Positions 1 to 7,516 of a DNA stretch of 48,283 bases are shown one piece after another. The position numbers were made by a program, and so were the translations under genes. This stretch comes from an uncultured Selenomonadales bacterium (GTDB lineage Bacteria > Bacillota > Negativicutes > Selenomonadales > Selenomonadaceae): positions 1-48,283 of the forward strand of contig CAMJRX010000017.1 of NCBI GenBank assembly GCA_946408355.1, given 5' to 3'. How positions within the stretch are numbered: the stretch's first letter is position 1; each line of letters begins with the position of its first letter. The notes beneath the pieces are model-generated. The model was not told where the DNA came from. It worked only from the letters and a program-made list of their open reading frames with translations, and did not search any database.

Positions 1-678
1 TTGATTGCCACGATTCCTTGGACTTTTAACAACTATCAAGAGGCTCGTGAAATTATCGACACGACGGGCGGCGAATATTACAAAAAAATTCTCGCTCAAC
101 AAGGTATGACTTTCCTCGCGTCAGCGCATAACGGATTCAGACAGATTACAAACGGTAAACACCCGGTTATGAAACCGGAAGATGTTGCCGGTCTGAAAAT
201 CCGCGTGCCTGGTGGCGAGGTTTATTTTAAGTTTTGGAGAGCATTTGGAGCCGACCCTGTTGCAATGAGCTGGTCTGAAGCTTTTACCGCGATTCAGCAA
301 GGCACGATTGACGGGCAGGAGAACGGCTTTTCCGTCACCAATTCCGCCAAAGTCAACGAGATTCAGCAGTACATGACAGTTTGGAATTACACTTACGAAA
401 ATTATCTGTTCGTAGCCAATACTAAAATTTTTGAAAATCTTGAGCCTAAGACGCAAGAACTTATCCGCGCCAAAGCTAAAGAGGCTTGCGAGTGGGGACG
501 CGATTTAGTTGAAAACGACGAAGAAAATCTGCGCAAGAAATTTGAACAGGGCGGCATGGAAGTTATCGTCCTCACGCCCGAACAGTTGAAACCGTTCCAA
601 GATAAAGTTCAAGGCGTCCGTCAAGAACTTATGGAAAAATACGGCGACGAGGCTTGCAAAGCCTTCCGCATGAAGTAA
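1..678 (+). CDS. dctP: TRAP transporter substrate-binding protein DctP, 5' end missing
   Basis: The periplasmic solute receptor of a TRAP transporter binds an organic acid or sugar acid and delivers it to the DctQM membrane subunits. The frame is open from the first base, so the gene is cut by the window edge; 225 residues remain of a family that is usually about 320-340, so roughly the first 100, including the signal peptide, are missing. The remaining part shows typical family sequence: a GLKIRVPGGE segment (residues 64-73) whose arginine normally pairs with the ligand carboxylate, followed by FGADPVAMSWSEAFTAIQQG and DGQENG. The gene lies 13 nt before dctQ, so it is the first of a dctPQM operon. 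The ligand cannot be read from the sequence. Family assignment is firm. Confidence 0.93.
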   Translation: MIATIPWTFNNYQEAREIIDTTGGEYYKKILAQQGMTFLASAHNGFRQITNGKHPVMKPEDVAGLKIRVPGGEVYFKFWRAFGADPVAMSWSEAFTAIQQGTIDGQENGFSVTNSAKVNEIQQYMTVWNYTYENYLFVANTKIFENLEPKTQELIRAKAKEACEWGRDLVENDEENLRKKFEQGGMEVIVLTPEQLKPFQDKVQGVRQELMEKYGDEACKAFRMK

Positions 679-691
679 GGAGGCAGTCGAT

Positions 692-1168
692 ATGCGATAT
701 ATTCTAGGAAAAATCGAAGACATAATCTGCGCGATCTGCCTAATCGTTATGACGGCGTTAACCTTTGCAAACGTCATCGCCCGTTACGTCTTCAGCGCGT
801 CATTCTCGTTTTCGGAAGAAATTACAACTTATCTGTTCGTGTTGCTTAGCTTAATCGGCTCGGCGGCGGCGGCAAGAAGAAAAGCGCATTTAGGCTTTAC
901 CGCGATATTAGATTTAATGCCTGCGGGAATTCGTCGTGCAATTCAAATCATGAGCTACGCGCTTGCAACATTTTTCTCCGCCGCGCTGTTCTGGTACGGA
1001 ATCAGCATGGTGCAGAGCCAAATTTTTCACGGACAAGTTACAGCGGGTATGCAGTGGCCGGAATGGATTTTCGGTTCGTTCGTACCGATTGGAGCATTTT
1101 TTATCACAATAGAATTTTTATTCATGTTACTTGACACGATAAACGGCAAGGAGGACGACGCGAAATGA
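692..1168 (+). CDS. dctQ: TRAP transporter small permease DctQ
   Basis: The small membrane subunit of the TRAP transporter, 158 residues with four predicted hydrophobic segments (about residues 10-32, 45-63, 83-105 and 122-145), the usual size and topology. It bridges the periplasmic receptor and the DctM channel subunit and is needed for sodium-coupled uptake. The start is supported by a strong AAGGAGG about 8 nt upstream. Its last codons overlap the dctM start by 4 nt (ATGA), which indicates translational coupling. RKAHLGF, in the second cytoplasmic loop, is characteristic of DctQ proteins. Confidence 0.93.
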   Translation: MRYILGKIEDIICAICLIVMTALTFANVIARYVFSASFSFSEEITTYLFVLLSLIGSAAAARRKAHLGFTAILDLMPAGIRRAIQIMSYALATFFSAALFWYGISMVQSQIFHGQVTAGMQWPEWIFGSFVPIGAFFITIEFLFMLLDTINGKEDDAK

Positions 1169-2448
1169 TTGGTCCTGTAATTTTCTTGAGCTTTGCGGTC
1201 TTCCTCTTAGTCGGTACGCCAATTGCAATTTGTTTAGGCGTCTCTAGCGTCTTCGGTATGTTAATTGACGGTGCGGGGCGTCCGCTCGATACGATTATGA
1301 CAATGTTGCCGCGTATCTTCTCTTCTGCGACAAGTAAATTTGTCTTATTGGCGGTTCCGTTTTTTATCTTAGGCGGTAACGTCATGGAGAAGGCTGGCAT
1401 TTCCGAACGCTTGATTAATTTTGCGCAAAGTTGCGTTGGACATCTGCGCGGCGGCTTAATCGTCGTTATGGTCTCGGTTGCGTGTTTCTTCGCGGCAATT
1501 TCCGGTTCCGGTCCTGCGACGGTTGCGGCTCTCGGCATGATTCTTATCCCCGCAATGGTTAAAGTCGGTTATCCGCCGGCGTTCAGTGCGGCGTTAATGG
1601 CGGCGGCTGGTGCAACTGGTATTGTTATTCCGCCGTCGATTACATTCGTCGTTTACGGTTCAGTCGCTGATACTTCAATCGGCAAATTGTTCTTATCTGG
1701 TATCGTTCCTGGCGTCATGATTGGCGTTGCGTTGATTGTCGTTGCAATGTGGACGACGCGCAATCTTAAAATTGAACTTTTGCCCAAAGCTTCAAGCGAG
1801 GAACGTTGGAAATCTTTTAAAGAGGCGTTCTGGGGATTGCTCATGCCGGGTATCATTTTGGGCGGCATTTACGGCGGTATCTTCACCCCGACTGAAGCGG
1901 CTGCTGCCTCTGCGGTTTACGGTTTGTTTGTTGGATTCTTTATCTACAGAACTTTGAAACTTAAAGACCTCTACGAGATTTTTGTTAACTCTACGACGAC
2001 TACAGCAGTTGTTATGTTCATTACGGCTACGGCGTCATTGTTCGCTTATATCTTAACTAGAGCGCGCCTCGACCTTGCGATAAGTGACGGCTTGATTGAG
2101 ATAACGGGCGGCAATTACATAATGTTCTTGCTTATCGCCAACATTATCTTCCTAATCGCGGGCTGTTTCATGGACGCAACTTCGGCAGTCTTAATCTTTA
2201 CGCCGTTGTTCCTGCCGGTCGCATTGAGTTTGGGCATTGATCCGATTCACTTCGGCGCGGTTATGGTTCTCAACTTGTCAATCGGTTTGGTGACGCCACC
2301 AGTTGGAATAAATCTATTCGTCGGGTGCGGTATAGCGAACGTCTCACTAAAAGATATTTCAATCGCAGTCATTCCGCTAATTATCGCTTGCTTGATAGTC
2401 TTACTAATGGTAACATACATTCCGCAACTCCCGTTGTTATTCGTCTAG
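1165..2448 (+). CDS. dctM: TRAP transporter large permease DctM
   Basis: The large channel subunit of the TRAP transporter, 427 residues and almost entirely hydrophobic, as expected for a 12-helix DctM/SiaM-type sodium symporter. Family hallmarks include VPFFILGGNVMEKAG, the glycine-rich stretch AAISGSGPATVAALG, GATGIVIPPSI and GLVTPPVGINLF. It starts inside dctQ with a 4-nt overlap. Next comes a lipoprotein gene 32 nt downstream with its own Shine-Dalgarno sequence. The substrate is unknown; the transketolase and SDR genes nearby suggest a sugar acid or polyol-derived acid. Confidence 0.95.
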   Translation: MIGPVIFLSFAVFLLVGTPIAICLGVSSVFGMLIDGAGRPLDTIMTMLPRIFSSATSKFVLLAVPFFILGGNVMEKAGISERLINFAQSCVGHLRGGLIVVMVSVACFFAAISGSGPATVAALGMILIPAMVKVGYPPAFSAALMAAAGATGIVIPPSITFVVYGSVADTSIGKLFLSGIVPGVMIGVALIVVAMWTTRNLKIELLPKASSEERWKSFKEAFWGLLMPGIILGGIYGGIFTPTEAAAASAVYGLFVGFFIYRTLKLKDLYEIFVNSTTTTAVVMFITATASLFAYILTRARLDLAISDGLIEITGGNYIMFLLIANIIFLIAGCFMDATSAVLIFTPLFLPVALSLGIDPIHFGAVMVLNLSIGLVTPPVGINLFVGCGIANVSLKDISIAVIPLIIACLIVLLMVTYIPQLPLLFV

Positions 2449-2480
2449 CGCGGAGAAAAAATTTGTGGAGGTATGTTTCA

Positions 2481-3212
2481 ATGAAAAAAACATTTGCGCT
2501 GTTAATGCTCGCGACGATGCTGTTTTCCGTTGGTTGCGGCAATCAGGCACAGGACGCGGCTAAGGACACTCAACAGAAAGTCGAGCAGAAAGCTGACGAG
2601 GCTAAGGCAAAAGTCGATGAGGCTAAGGACGCGGCTAAACAAACAGCTGACGACGCCGCTAAAAAAGCCGAAGAGATAAAAGCTGACGCCAACGCTAAAA
2701 TGGACGAGGCTAAGGACGCCGCGAACAAAGCCGCTGGTGACGCTACCGCTAAAGTCGACGCGATGAAGTCTGACGCCGACAAAATGGCTAAAGACGCCGC
2801 CGCTAAAGTTGACGAAATGGCAACTGATATGACGAGCATGATGAACGAACGAGTTATCGCGCTCAACGGTATCAAGCCTGGTGCGTCGCTTGAAGAGTTA
2901 AAAACGGTGTTCGGCGAGGCGACTTCAGTTGACGGCAACACTATGACCTTTGCTGACGGTTTAAAAGTCGTGCTTGACGGCGCAAACAAAATTAAATCCA
3001 TTTCCACGACGGCAGACGCTTTCGACACGGCTGAAGGCGTTTACGTCGGCGCAAGTGAATATTCACTTAACGACGCATGCGGTCCGGCTGATGCTGTTCG
3101 TGTAGCTAATGGCGTTGCAGAATATGAGTACAACAGCGGCGACAAAAAATCTATCATCGTGTACAAGGCTCAAAATGGCGTTATCACCGAAATAATCTGC
3201 TCACTCAAATAA
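2481..3212 (+). CDS. Lipoprotein with Ala/Lys/Asp coiled repeats and a C-terminal SmpA-like domain
   Basis: A 243-residue secreted protein. The start was placed at the ATG following GTGGAGGT rather than further upstream inside dctM. The N-terminus is a signal peptide ending in a lipobox-like SVGC, so the mature protein probably begins with a lipidated cysteine. Residues 22-120 form an alanine/lysine/aspartate-rich amphipathic helical region with recurring AKVDEAKDAA-type 11-residue units, like LEA or apolipoprotein-type repeats. The last 120 residues form a compact domain starting ALNGIKPGASLEEL and containing a second, related half (VYVGASEYSLNDACGPAD), resembling the small BamE/SmpA or copper-amine-oxidase-like folds; this resemblance is weak. 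It follows the TRAP genes and may be cotranscribed. Function unknown. Confidence 0.8.
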   Translation: MKKTFALLMLATMLFSVGCGNQAQDAAKDTQQKVEQKADEAKAKVDEAKDAAKQTADDAAKKAEEIKADANAKMDEAKDAANKAAGDATAKVDAMKSDADKMAKDAAAKVDEMATDMTSMMNERVIALNGIKPGASLEELKTVFGEATSVDGNTMTFADGLKVVLDGANKIKSISTTADAFDTAEGVYVGASEYSLNDACGPADAVRVANGVAEYEYNSGDKKSIIVYKAQNGVITEIICSLK

Positions 3213-3227
3213 AATTTTGTCGGTACT

Positions 3228-3270
3228 AACAAAGGGCGTTGCTCGTTAACTGCGCGTCGTGCCCTTCGTT
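3228..3270 (+). terminator. Hairpin between lipoprotein and transketolase genes
   Basis: An inverted repeat with ten-base arms (3228-3237 and 3261-3270, one internal mismatch) around a 23-nt loop, containing AAGGGC and GCCCTT. Only a short T run follows, so it may be a weak terminator, an attenuator or an mRNA processing site separating the TRAP/lipoprotein genes from the transketolase genes. Confidence 0.4.
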
Positions 3271-3291
3271 TTAACATAAGGAGGTTTAATC

Positions 3292-4122
3292 ATGAAGAAA
3301 AGGTCAGTCGAGGAACTCAAGAAGATTGCAAAAGATTTGCGCAAAAAAGTTGTGACAATGATTTACGAGGCGCAGTCGGGACACCCCGGCGGATCGCTTA
3401 GCGCGGCGGATTTCGTTACGGCTTGTTATTTCCGCGAAATGAACGTGGATCCGAAAAATCCTAAGTGGGAAGATCGCGACCGTTTTGTTCTGTCGAAAGG
3501 TCACGTTTGCCCGATTCAATATGCGGCACTCGGAACGCTCGGTTTCTTCCCCGAAGAAAAATTGCACACGCTCCGTCAAGAAGGCTCGCCGCTTCAAGGT
3601 CATCCGAATCATCATTGCCCCGGCATTGACATTCCAACGGGTTCACTCGGTCAAGGTTTCGCCTGCGCGGTTGGCATGGCTATCGGCTTGAAAATCGATA
3701 AGAAAGCTTCCCGCGTCTTTACAGTACTCGGCGATGGCGAATGTCAAGAGGGCGAAGTTTGGGAGGCGGCGGCTACTGCTAACAAATATCAGCTCGACAA
3801 TCTGATTGCTTTTGTCGACGTAAACAATCTGCAAATCGACGGAACGACTGATGAAGTTATGCCTAACCTCGACTTGGGAGAAAAGTTTAGAGCTTTTGGT
3901 TGGGAAATTTACAACATTGACGGCAACGACATGGCGCAAATCGTCCGCACGCTCGATACAATCAAAATGCACAGCCACGACCATAAGCCCAAATGCATTA
4001 TCGGACAGACGACTAAGGGCAAGGGCGTTTCTTATATGGAAAATGTCGGCTCATGGCACGGCGTCGCCCCCAATAAAGAGGAATGGGAACAGGCGTTAAA
4101 AGATATTGAGGAGGGCTTCTGA
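3292..4122 (+). CDS. Transketolase, N-terminal (TPP-binding) subunit
   Basis: The first half of a two-subunit transketolase, 276 residues, the normal size for the split form. It transfers a two-carbon ketol unit between sugar phosphates using thiamine diphosphate. Visible motifs are SGHPGGSLSAADF near the N-terminus, LSKGHVCPIQYAAL, GSLGQGFACAVGMAIG and the TPP/Mg motif GDGECQEGEVWEAA followed by VDVNNLQIDG. An AAGGAGG Shine-Dalgarno precedes the ATG. The C-terminal partner starts 1 nt after the stop. The split form occurs in general pentose phosphate metabolism but also in dedicated catabolic clusters such as sulfo-transketolase and apulose-phosphate pathways, so its substrate may be special here. 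Confidence 0.95.
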   Translation: MKKRSVEELKKIAKDLRKKVVTMIYEAQSGHPGGSLSAADFVTACYFREMNVDPKNPKWEDRDRFVLSKGHVCPIQYAALGTLGFFPEEKLHTLRQEGSPLQGHPNHHCPGIDIPTGSLGQGFACAVGMAIGLKIDKKASRVFTVLGDGECQEGEVWEAAATANKYQLDNLIAFVDVNNLQIDGTTDEVMPNLDLGEKFRAFGWEIYNIDGNDMAQIVRTLDTIKMHSHDHKPKCIIGQTTKGKGVSYMENVGSWHGVAPNKEEWEQALKDIEEGF

Positions 4123-4123
4123 T

Positions 4124-5047
4124 ATGGAAAAAAAGGCAACTCGTAACGGTTTCGGCGAGGAAATGATTATTCTCGGCGCGGAAAATAAAAATATCTTTGT
4201 CGTTGACGCTGACATCGGCAAATCCTGCAGAACTGACGGTTTCACGAAAGCACACCCCGAACAGCACATCAACGTTGGCATTGCTGAACAGAACGCGGCG
4301 GGCGTTGCGGCAGGTATGGCTACTACCGGTAAAATTCCGTTCGTCGTAACTTATGCGGTTTTCGGCTCGCTCCGTATGTGCGAAATGATTCGTCAGGAAA
4401 TTGCTTATCCGCGTCTCAATGTCAAAATTGCTTGCTCGCACGGCGGCTTTACTCCTGCTAACGACGGCGCAAGTCATCAAGCTATCGAGGATATGGGCGT
4501 TATGCGCACTATCCCCAACATGACGGTTATTATGCCGGCTGATTATTGGGCGGCTCGCAAATTAACCCGCGCCATTGCCGAATATGACGGTCCTGCGTTT
4601 ATCCGCTTTACTCGCGACGCTATTCCGATTATCTACGACGAAAACACCGAATTTGTTATCGGCAAGGCGCACATTGCCCGCGAAGGCACCGACATTGCGA
4701 TTATTGCTAATGGCGACATGGTTTGCTACGGACTCGACGCGGCGGCTAAACTCGCTGAAGAGGGCATTTCTGCTAAAGTCGTCGACATGCACACGATTAA
4801 ACCGCTCGACGTTGACGCCGTTAAAGATTGCGTCGAAAAAATCGGCAAAATCATCACGATTGAAGACCACAACATTATTAACGGGCTTGGCTCGGCAGTG
4901 TGCGAAGTCGTCGCCGAAATGGGCAAAGGTAAAGTTAAACGTTTCGGCATTCAAGACCAATTCGGCGAATCTGCTCCGTATCACCGCTTGCTTGAGAAAA
5001 ATGGTATAACCGTCGACGCTATTGTTGCGGCGGCTAAAAATTTCTAA
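4124..5047 (+). CDS. Transketolase, C-terminal subunit
   Basis: The second half of the split transketolase, 307 residues, carrying the pyrimidine-binding and C-terminal domains. The start was placed at the ATG 1 nt after the upstream stop, with GAGGAGGG 8 nt before it inside the N-subunit gene, so the two subunits are translationally coupled. Family motifs are VVDADIGKS, HINVGIAEQNAAGVAAGMA (the catalytic glutamate is in GIAEQN), CSHGGFTPANDGASHQ and the C-terminal-domain segment VVDMHTIKPLD. Together with the preceding gene it forms a heteromeric enzyme. Confidence 0.95.
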   Translation: MEKKATRNGFGEEMIILGAENKNIFVVDADIGKSCRTDGFTKAHPEQHINVGIAEQNAAGVAAGMATTGKIPFVVTYAVFGSLRMCEMIRQEIAYPRLNVKIACSHGGFTPANDGASHQAIEDMGVMRTIPNMTVIMPADYWAARKLTRAIAEYDGPAFIRFTRDAIPIIYDENTEFVIGKAHIAREGTDIAIIANGDMVCYGLDAAAKLAEEGISAKVVDMHTIKPLDVDAVKDCVEKIGKIITIEDHNIINGLGSAVCEVVAEMGKGKVKRFGIQDQFGESAPYHRLLEKNGITVDAIVAAAKNF

Positions 5048-5073
5048 TAAAAATTTTCTGGAGGTAATTTACA

Positions 5074-5838
5074 ATGTTTGATTTTAAAGACCAGGTTGTT
5101 ATCGTAACGGGTTCCGGCTCCAAGCGCGGTATCGGACGCGGAATTGCCAATATGTTCGCTGAGGCGGGCGCGCAAGTCATTATCGCCGACATGAACGAGC
5201 AGGGTTGCAAAGATACTGTTGCCGAAATTAAAGCCGCTGGTTACAAGGCTGATGGTTTCGTCCTCAATATCGCCGACGAAGATTCCGTTAACGCTTTTGT
5301 CAAAAATGTTAAGGATAAATACGGCAAGATTGATGTTTTGGTTAACAACGCCGGCATTACCCAGCGTGTAACCGTTCACGATATGACGCTTGCCGATATG
5401 AAGAAAATTTTCACCGTTAACATGTTCGGTACGTTCCTCATCACCAAAGCCGTTGTTGAAGTCATGAAGGAGAAAAAATACGGGCGTATCGTTAGCTTGT
5501 CCTCCGTTTCGGCTAAACGTGGCGGCGGCGTCTTCGGTGGTGCTCATTATAGCGCGTCGAAAGCTGCTCTGCTCGGTTTCAGCAAAAACTTGGCTCGTGA
5601 AGTCGCCGAATATGGAATTACCGTTAACTGCGTCTGTCCCGGCGCGATTAATACCGACATTCGCAAGAACATGAACGGCACCGAAGAAGACGACATTAAA
5701 CTCGCGCAAGAAATCCCGATGAAACGTATCGGCGAAGTCTTCGAGGTCGCAGGTCCGATTGTCTTCCTCGCGTCCAAAGAGGCAGGCTACATTACGGGCG
5801 AAGACATTGACATCAACGGCGGCTCCCACATGGACTAA
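5074..5838 (+). CDS. Short-chain dehydrogenase/reductase (SDR)
   Basis: A 254-residue classical SDR oxidoreductase. It has the cofactor-binding TGSGSKRGIGRG motif near residue 13, DVLVNNAGIT in the middle, the catalytic serine in SLSSVS and the YxxxK pair in HYSASKAA, then CPGAI, and ends with the typical GEDIDINGGSHMD. An aspartate at the end of the second strand (IIADMN) suggests NAD rather than NADP. It follows the transketolase pair by 26 nt with its own Shine-Dalgarno, and a terminator follows. It probably oxidises a polyol, sugar or sugar-acid intermediate before or after the transketolase step; the exact substrate is not readable. Confidence 0.92.
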   Translation: MFDFKDQVVIVTGSGSKRGIGRGIANMFAEAGAQVIIADMNEQGCKDTVAEIKAAGYKADGFVLNIADEDSVNAFVKNVKDKYGKIDVLVNNAGITQRVTVHDMTLADMKKIFTVNMFGTFLITKAVVEVMKEKKYGRIVSLSSVSAKRGGGVFGGAHYSASKAALLGFSKNLAREVAEYGITVNCVCPGAINTDIRKNMNGTEEDDIKLAQEIPMKRIGEVFEVAGPIVFLASKEAGYITGEDIDINGGSHMD

Positions 5839-5888
5839 GCTATTATCTCATTAACCTCCACCCTTTTACATTAAATAACATTTGAAAG

Positions 5889-5933
5889 GCGGTCGGTTTC
5901 GGAAAAAATTCGTTGCCGACCGCTAACTTTTTG
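5889..5933 (+). terminator. Rho-independent terminator after the SDR gene
   Basis: Eight-base perfect arms GCGGTCGG (5889-5896) and CCGACCGC (5916-5923) followed by a CTTTTT run. It ends the catabolic block. Confidence 0.75.
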
Positions 5934-5949
5934 TAAAGGAGTTGATTAA

Positions 5950-6627
5950 ATGAATGCTGAACAATTCGAGGCAATGCTTGACGCCTATCGCGAACAAAAT
6001 ATCCACTTCCTGCACCTCAAGACAAATTTGCGCGATTGGTTTTTCATAATTGACGACAGTTATTATCTGACTTATCGCGACGACAAAAAAGAAATCGTCG
6101 TTAGCTGGCTTGTTAAACCCAAAGACGATAAGCACGAGGAATTTTATTTTTATAACACTAACAATCGCGGCTTTAATCAGTGGTACGGCGATGTTATTCA
6201 CGAATTCGACAATATGGAAGATAAGGAATTTTACCACGAGCCGTATTACGAAGACCTTTATATCAATTACATGAACGAGGAAGAGAAAGTTCCGCTTAAA
6301 GATTTCTTAGCAGTTATTCCGCGCACAAATTATAAAATTTTTGGATCCTTCCTGCTGTGCGACGAAATTGGCTCTGGCTTTGACAAGAAAGAATTGCCTT
6401 ATAAGACTGATAACTCGACTATTGCTAATCAATTCAAGTTTTGGCTTCGTTTGGAGGACATTGTGCCGTTTAATTATGTTTTGCGCGAACCGGTGAAATT
6501 TCCGGCAATAAATCTCGCTGAAATTGAAGAAATTATCCCTGCGCATACGAATGTTCGCTTTGTATTTGATGACGGCTCTGTTCGTGCGCTTAAACAAATT
6601 CTCGCCGACAAAAATTCGGCAACCTAA
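5950..6627 (+). CDS. Hypothetical cytosolic protein, 225 residues
   Basis: I do not recognise this protein. It starts at ATG 5950 behind AAAGGAG (about 7 nt spacing) and has the compositional signature of a real gene. There is no signal peptide or membrane segment. It is rich in aromatic and acidic residues (for example DDSYYLTYRDDKK and EFYHEPYYEDLYINYMNEE) and ends with a short basic tail. It sits alone between the terminator at 5889 and the terminator at 6753, so it is probably transcribed by itself. Function unknown. Confidence 0.75.
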   Translation: MNAEQFEAMLDAYREQNIHFLHLKTNLRDWFFIIDDSYYLTYRDDKKEIVVSWLVKPKDDKHEEFYFYNTNNRGFNQWYGDVIHEFDNMEDKEFYHEPYYEDLYINYMNEEEKVPLKDFLAVIPRTNYKIFGSFLLCDEIGSGFDKKELPYKTDNSTIANQFKFWLRLEDIVPFNYVLREPVKFPAINLAEIEEIIPAHTNVRFVFDDGSVRALKQILADKNSAT

Positions 6628-6723
6628 CTTAGCGGCAACTTTTAAAAAGTTGACAAACAGCGAGCGCGATTTATTTCTCGACAAATTTTAACTTAATCGC
6701 CGCGCTCCAAACTAACTTAGCGG
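6624..6723. repeat. 12-bp direct repeats flanking a long inverted repeat
   Basis: The 12-mer CTAACTTAGCGG occurs at 6624-6635, overlapping the end of the preceding gene, and again at 6712-6723. Between them are the inverted arms GAGCGCG (6662-6668) and CGCGCTC (6701-6707). No gene is visible here. It could be a small mobile-repeat remnant or an RNA hairpin; there is too little sequence to decide. Confidence 0.45.
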
Positions 6724-6752
6724 TCAAAAAATTTTTTTGTTACATAAAAAGT

Positions 6753-6782
6753 CCCTTCGATTTTGGAAGGGCGATTTTTTTT
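6753..6782 (+). terminator. Rho-independent terminator
   Basis: CCCTTC (6753-6758) and GAAGGG (6766-6771) form a stem with a 7-nt loop, followed by a run of eight T. It ends transcription of the hypothetical gene upstream; the next promoter overlaps it. Confidence 0.75.
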
Positions 6783-6790
6783 GCTATAAT
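6763..6790 (+). promoter_or_regulatory. Sigma-70-type promoter overlapping the terminator
   Basis: TTGGAA at 6763-6768 and a perfect TATAAT at 6785-6790, 16 nt apart, placed 29 nt before the prepilin peptidase start. The -35 box lies in the right arm of the upstream terminator. The same arrangement recurs at 35247 and 41445. Confidence 0.6.
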
Positions 6791-6818
6791 TGGGAAAAAC
6801 TCCTAAGGACGATTATAC

Positions 6819-7418
6819 ATGGCGGAAATAATTGGAAAAATCATCTGCGCGGCAATTTTAAGCTTAGTTGGTTCAATGTGGATAGATAAACTTTACTCGC
6901 AAAGTACGGAGCTGACATTTTCGGACGAAATTTTAAGACGCTCAAAATTTCGCAAGCCGATTTTATTTTTGTCGACGGCAATTTTATTCAACATGACTGA
7001 CGATTTATTTTTAATGGCGGCGATTTTTCTGTTGGTGCTAATGACTTTTACGGACTTTGAACAATACATGCTTTTCGACGCAATGACATTTCCATTTGCT
7101 TTGCTCGGAATATTTTACGCTTGGCAGAATTCGACGTTGCAAGAAAATTTTTTAGCGGCGGCGGTTGGCGGGGGAGTTTTTTTATTGATAGCGATAATTT
7201 CTAAGGGTTCAATCGGCGGCGGCGATATAAAATTAATTTTCGGGCTGGGCATGTGGTTAGGTGCGGAAAAATTGATAAACGTTGTAATTGCAGGAACGAT
7301 TTGCGGAGGCGTGGCGGCGATTGTAATGATTTTATCTAAAAAAAAGAATCGTGGCAGTTATTTTGCCTATGGACCTTACTTTACTATTAGTGCACTGTAT
7401 TTTTTACTCGCTTTGTAA
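6819..7418 (+). CDS. Prepilin peptidase (A24 family) without methylase domain
   Basis: A membrane aspartyl protease of 199 residues that would cleave the leader of type IV pilins or related pseudopilins. The two catalytic aspartates are visible in FTDFEQYMLFD (D79) and in the family signature GGGDIKL (D136), and the loop FAYGPYF corresponds to the usual PFGPF. Hydrophobic segments cover most of the protein. It lacks the zinc-binding N-terminal methyltransferase domain of PilD and so resembles the short CpaA/TadV or FlaK-like forms. A promoter lies directly upstream. No pilin or secretion genes are next to it, so its substrate must be encoded elsewhere. Confidence 0.85.
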   Translation: MAEIIGKIICAAILSLVGSMWIDKLYSQSTELTFSDEILRRSKFRKPILFLSTAILFNMTDDLFLMAAIFLLVLMTFTDFEQYMLFDAMTFPFALLGIFYAWQNSTLQENFLAAAVGGGVFLLIAIISKGSIGGGDIKLIFGLGMWLGAEKLINVVIAGTICGGVAAIVMILSKKKNRGSYFAYGPYFTISALYFLLAL

Positions 7419-7516
7419 AACGTTGCGAAAAAAATTTTAAGCTGTGAAGGAAAATTTTTTTATTAGCAGAAATGGCAAGCGCAAAAATTATTTTAATACG
7501 ACAGGAGTAAATTTTT

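Noticed and set aside
2570-3028. A minus-strand open frame opposite the lipoprotein repeats
   Set aside because: Its Ala/Ser-rich sequence is a by-product of the GCT/GAC-rich helical repeats on the plus strand.
5044-5829. A 261-codon minus-strand open frame opposite the SDR gene
   Set aside because: It is antisense to a clear SDR with all motifs, has no ribosome site and no recognisable family.
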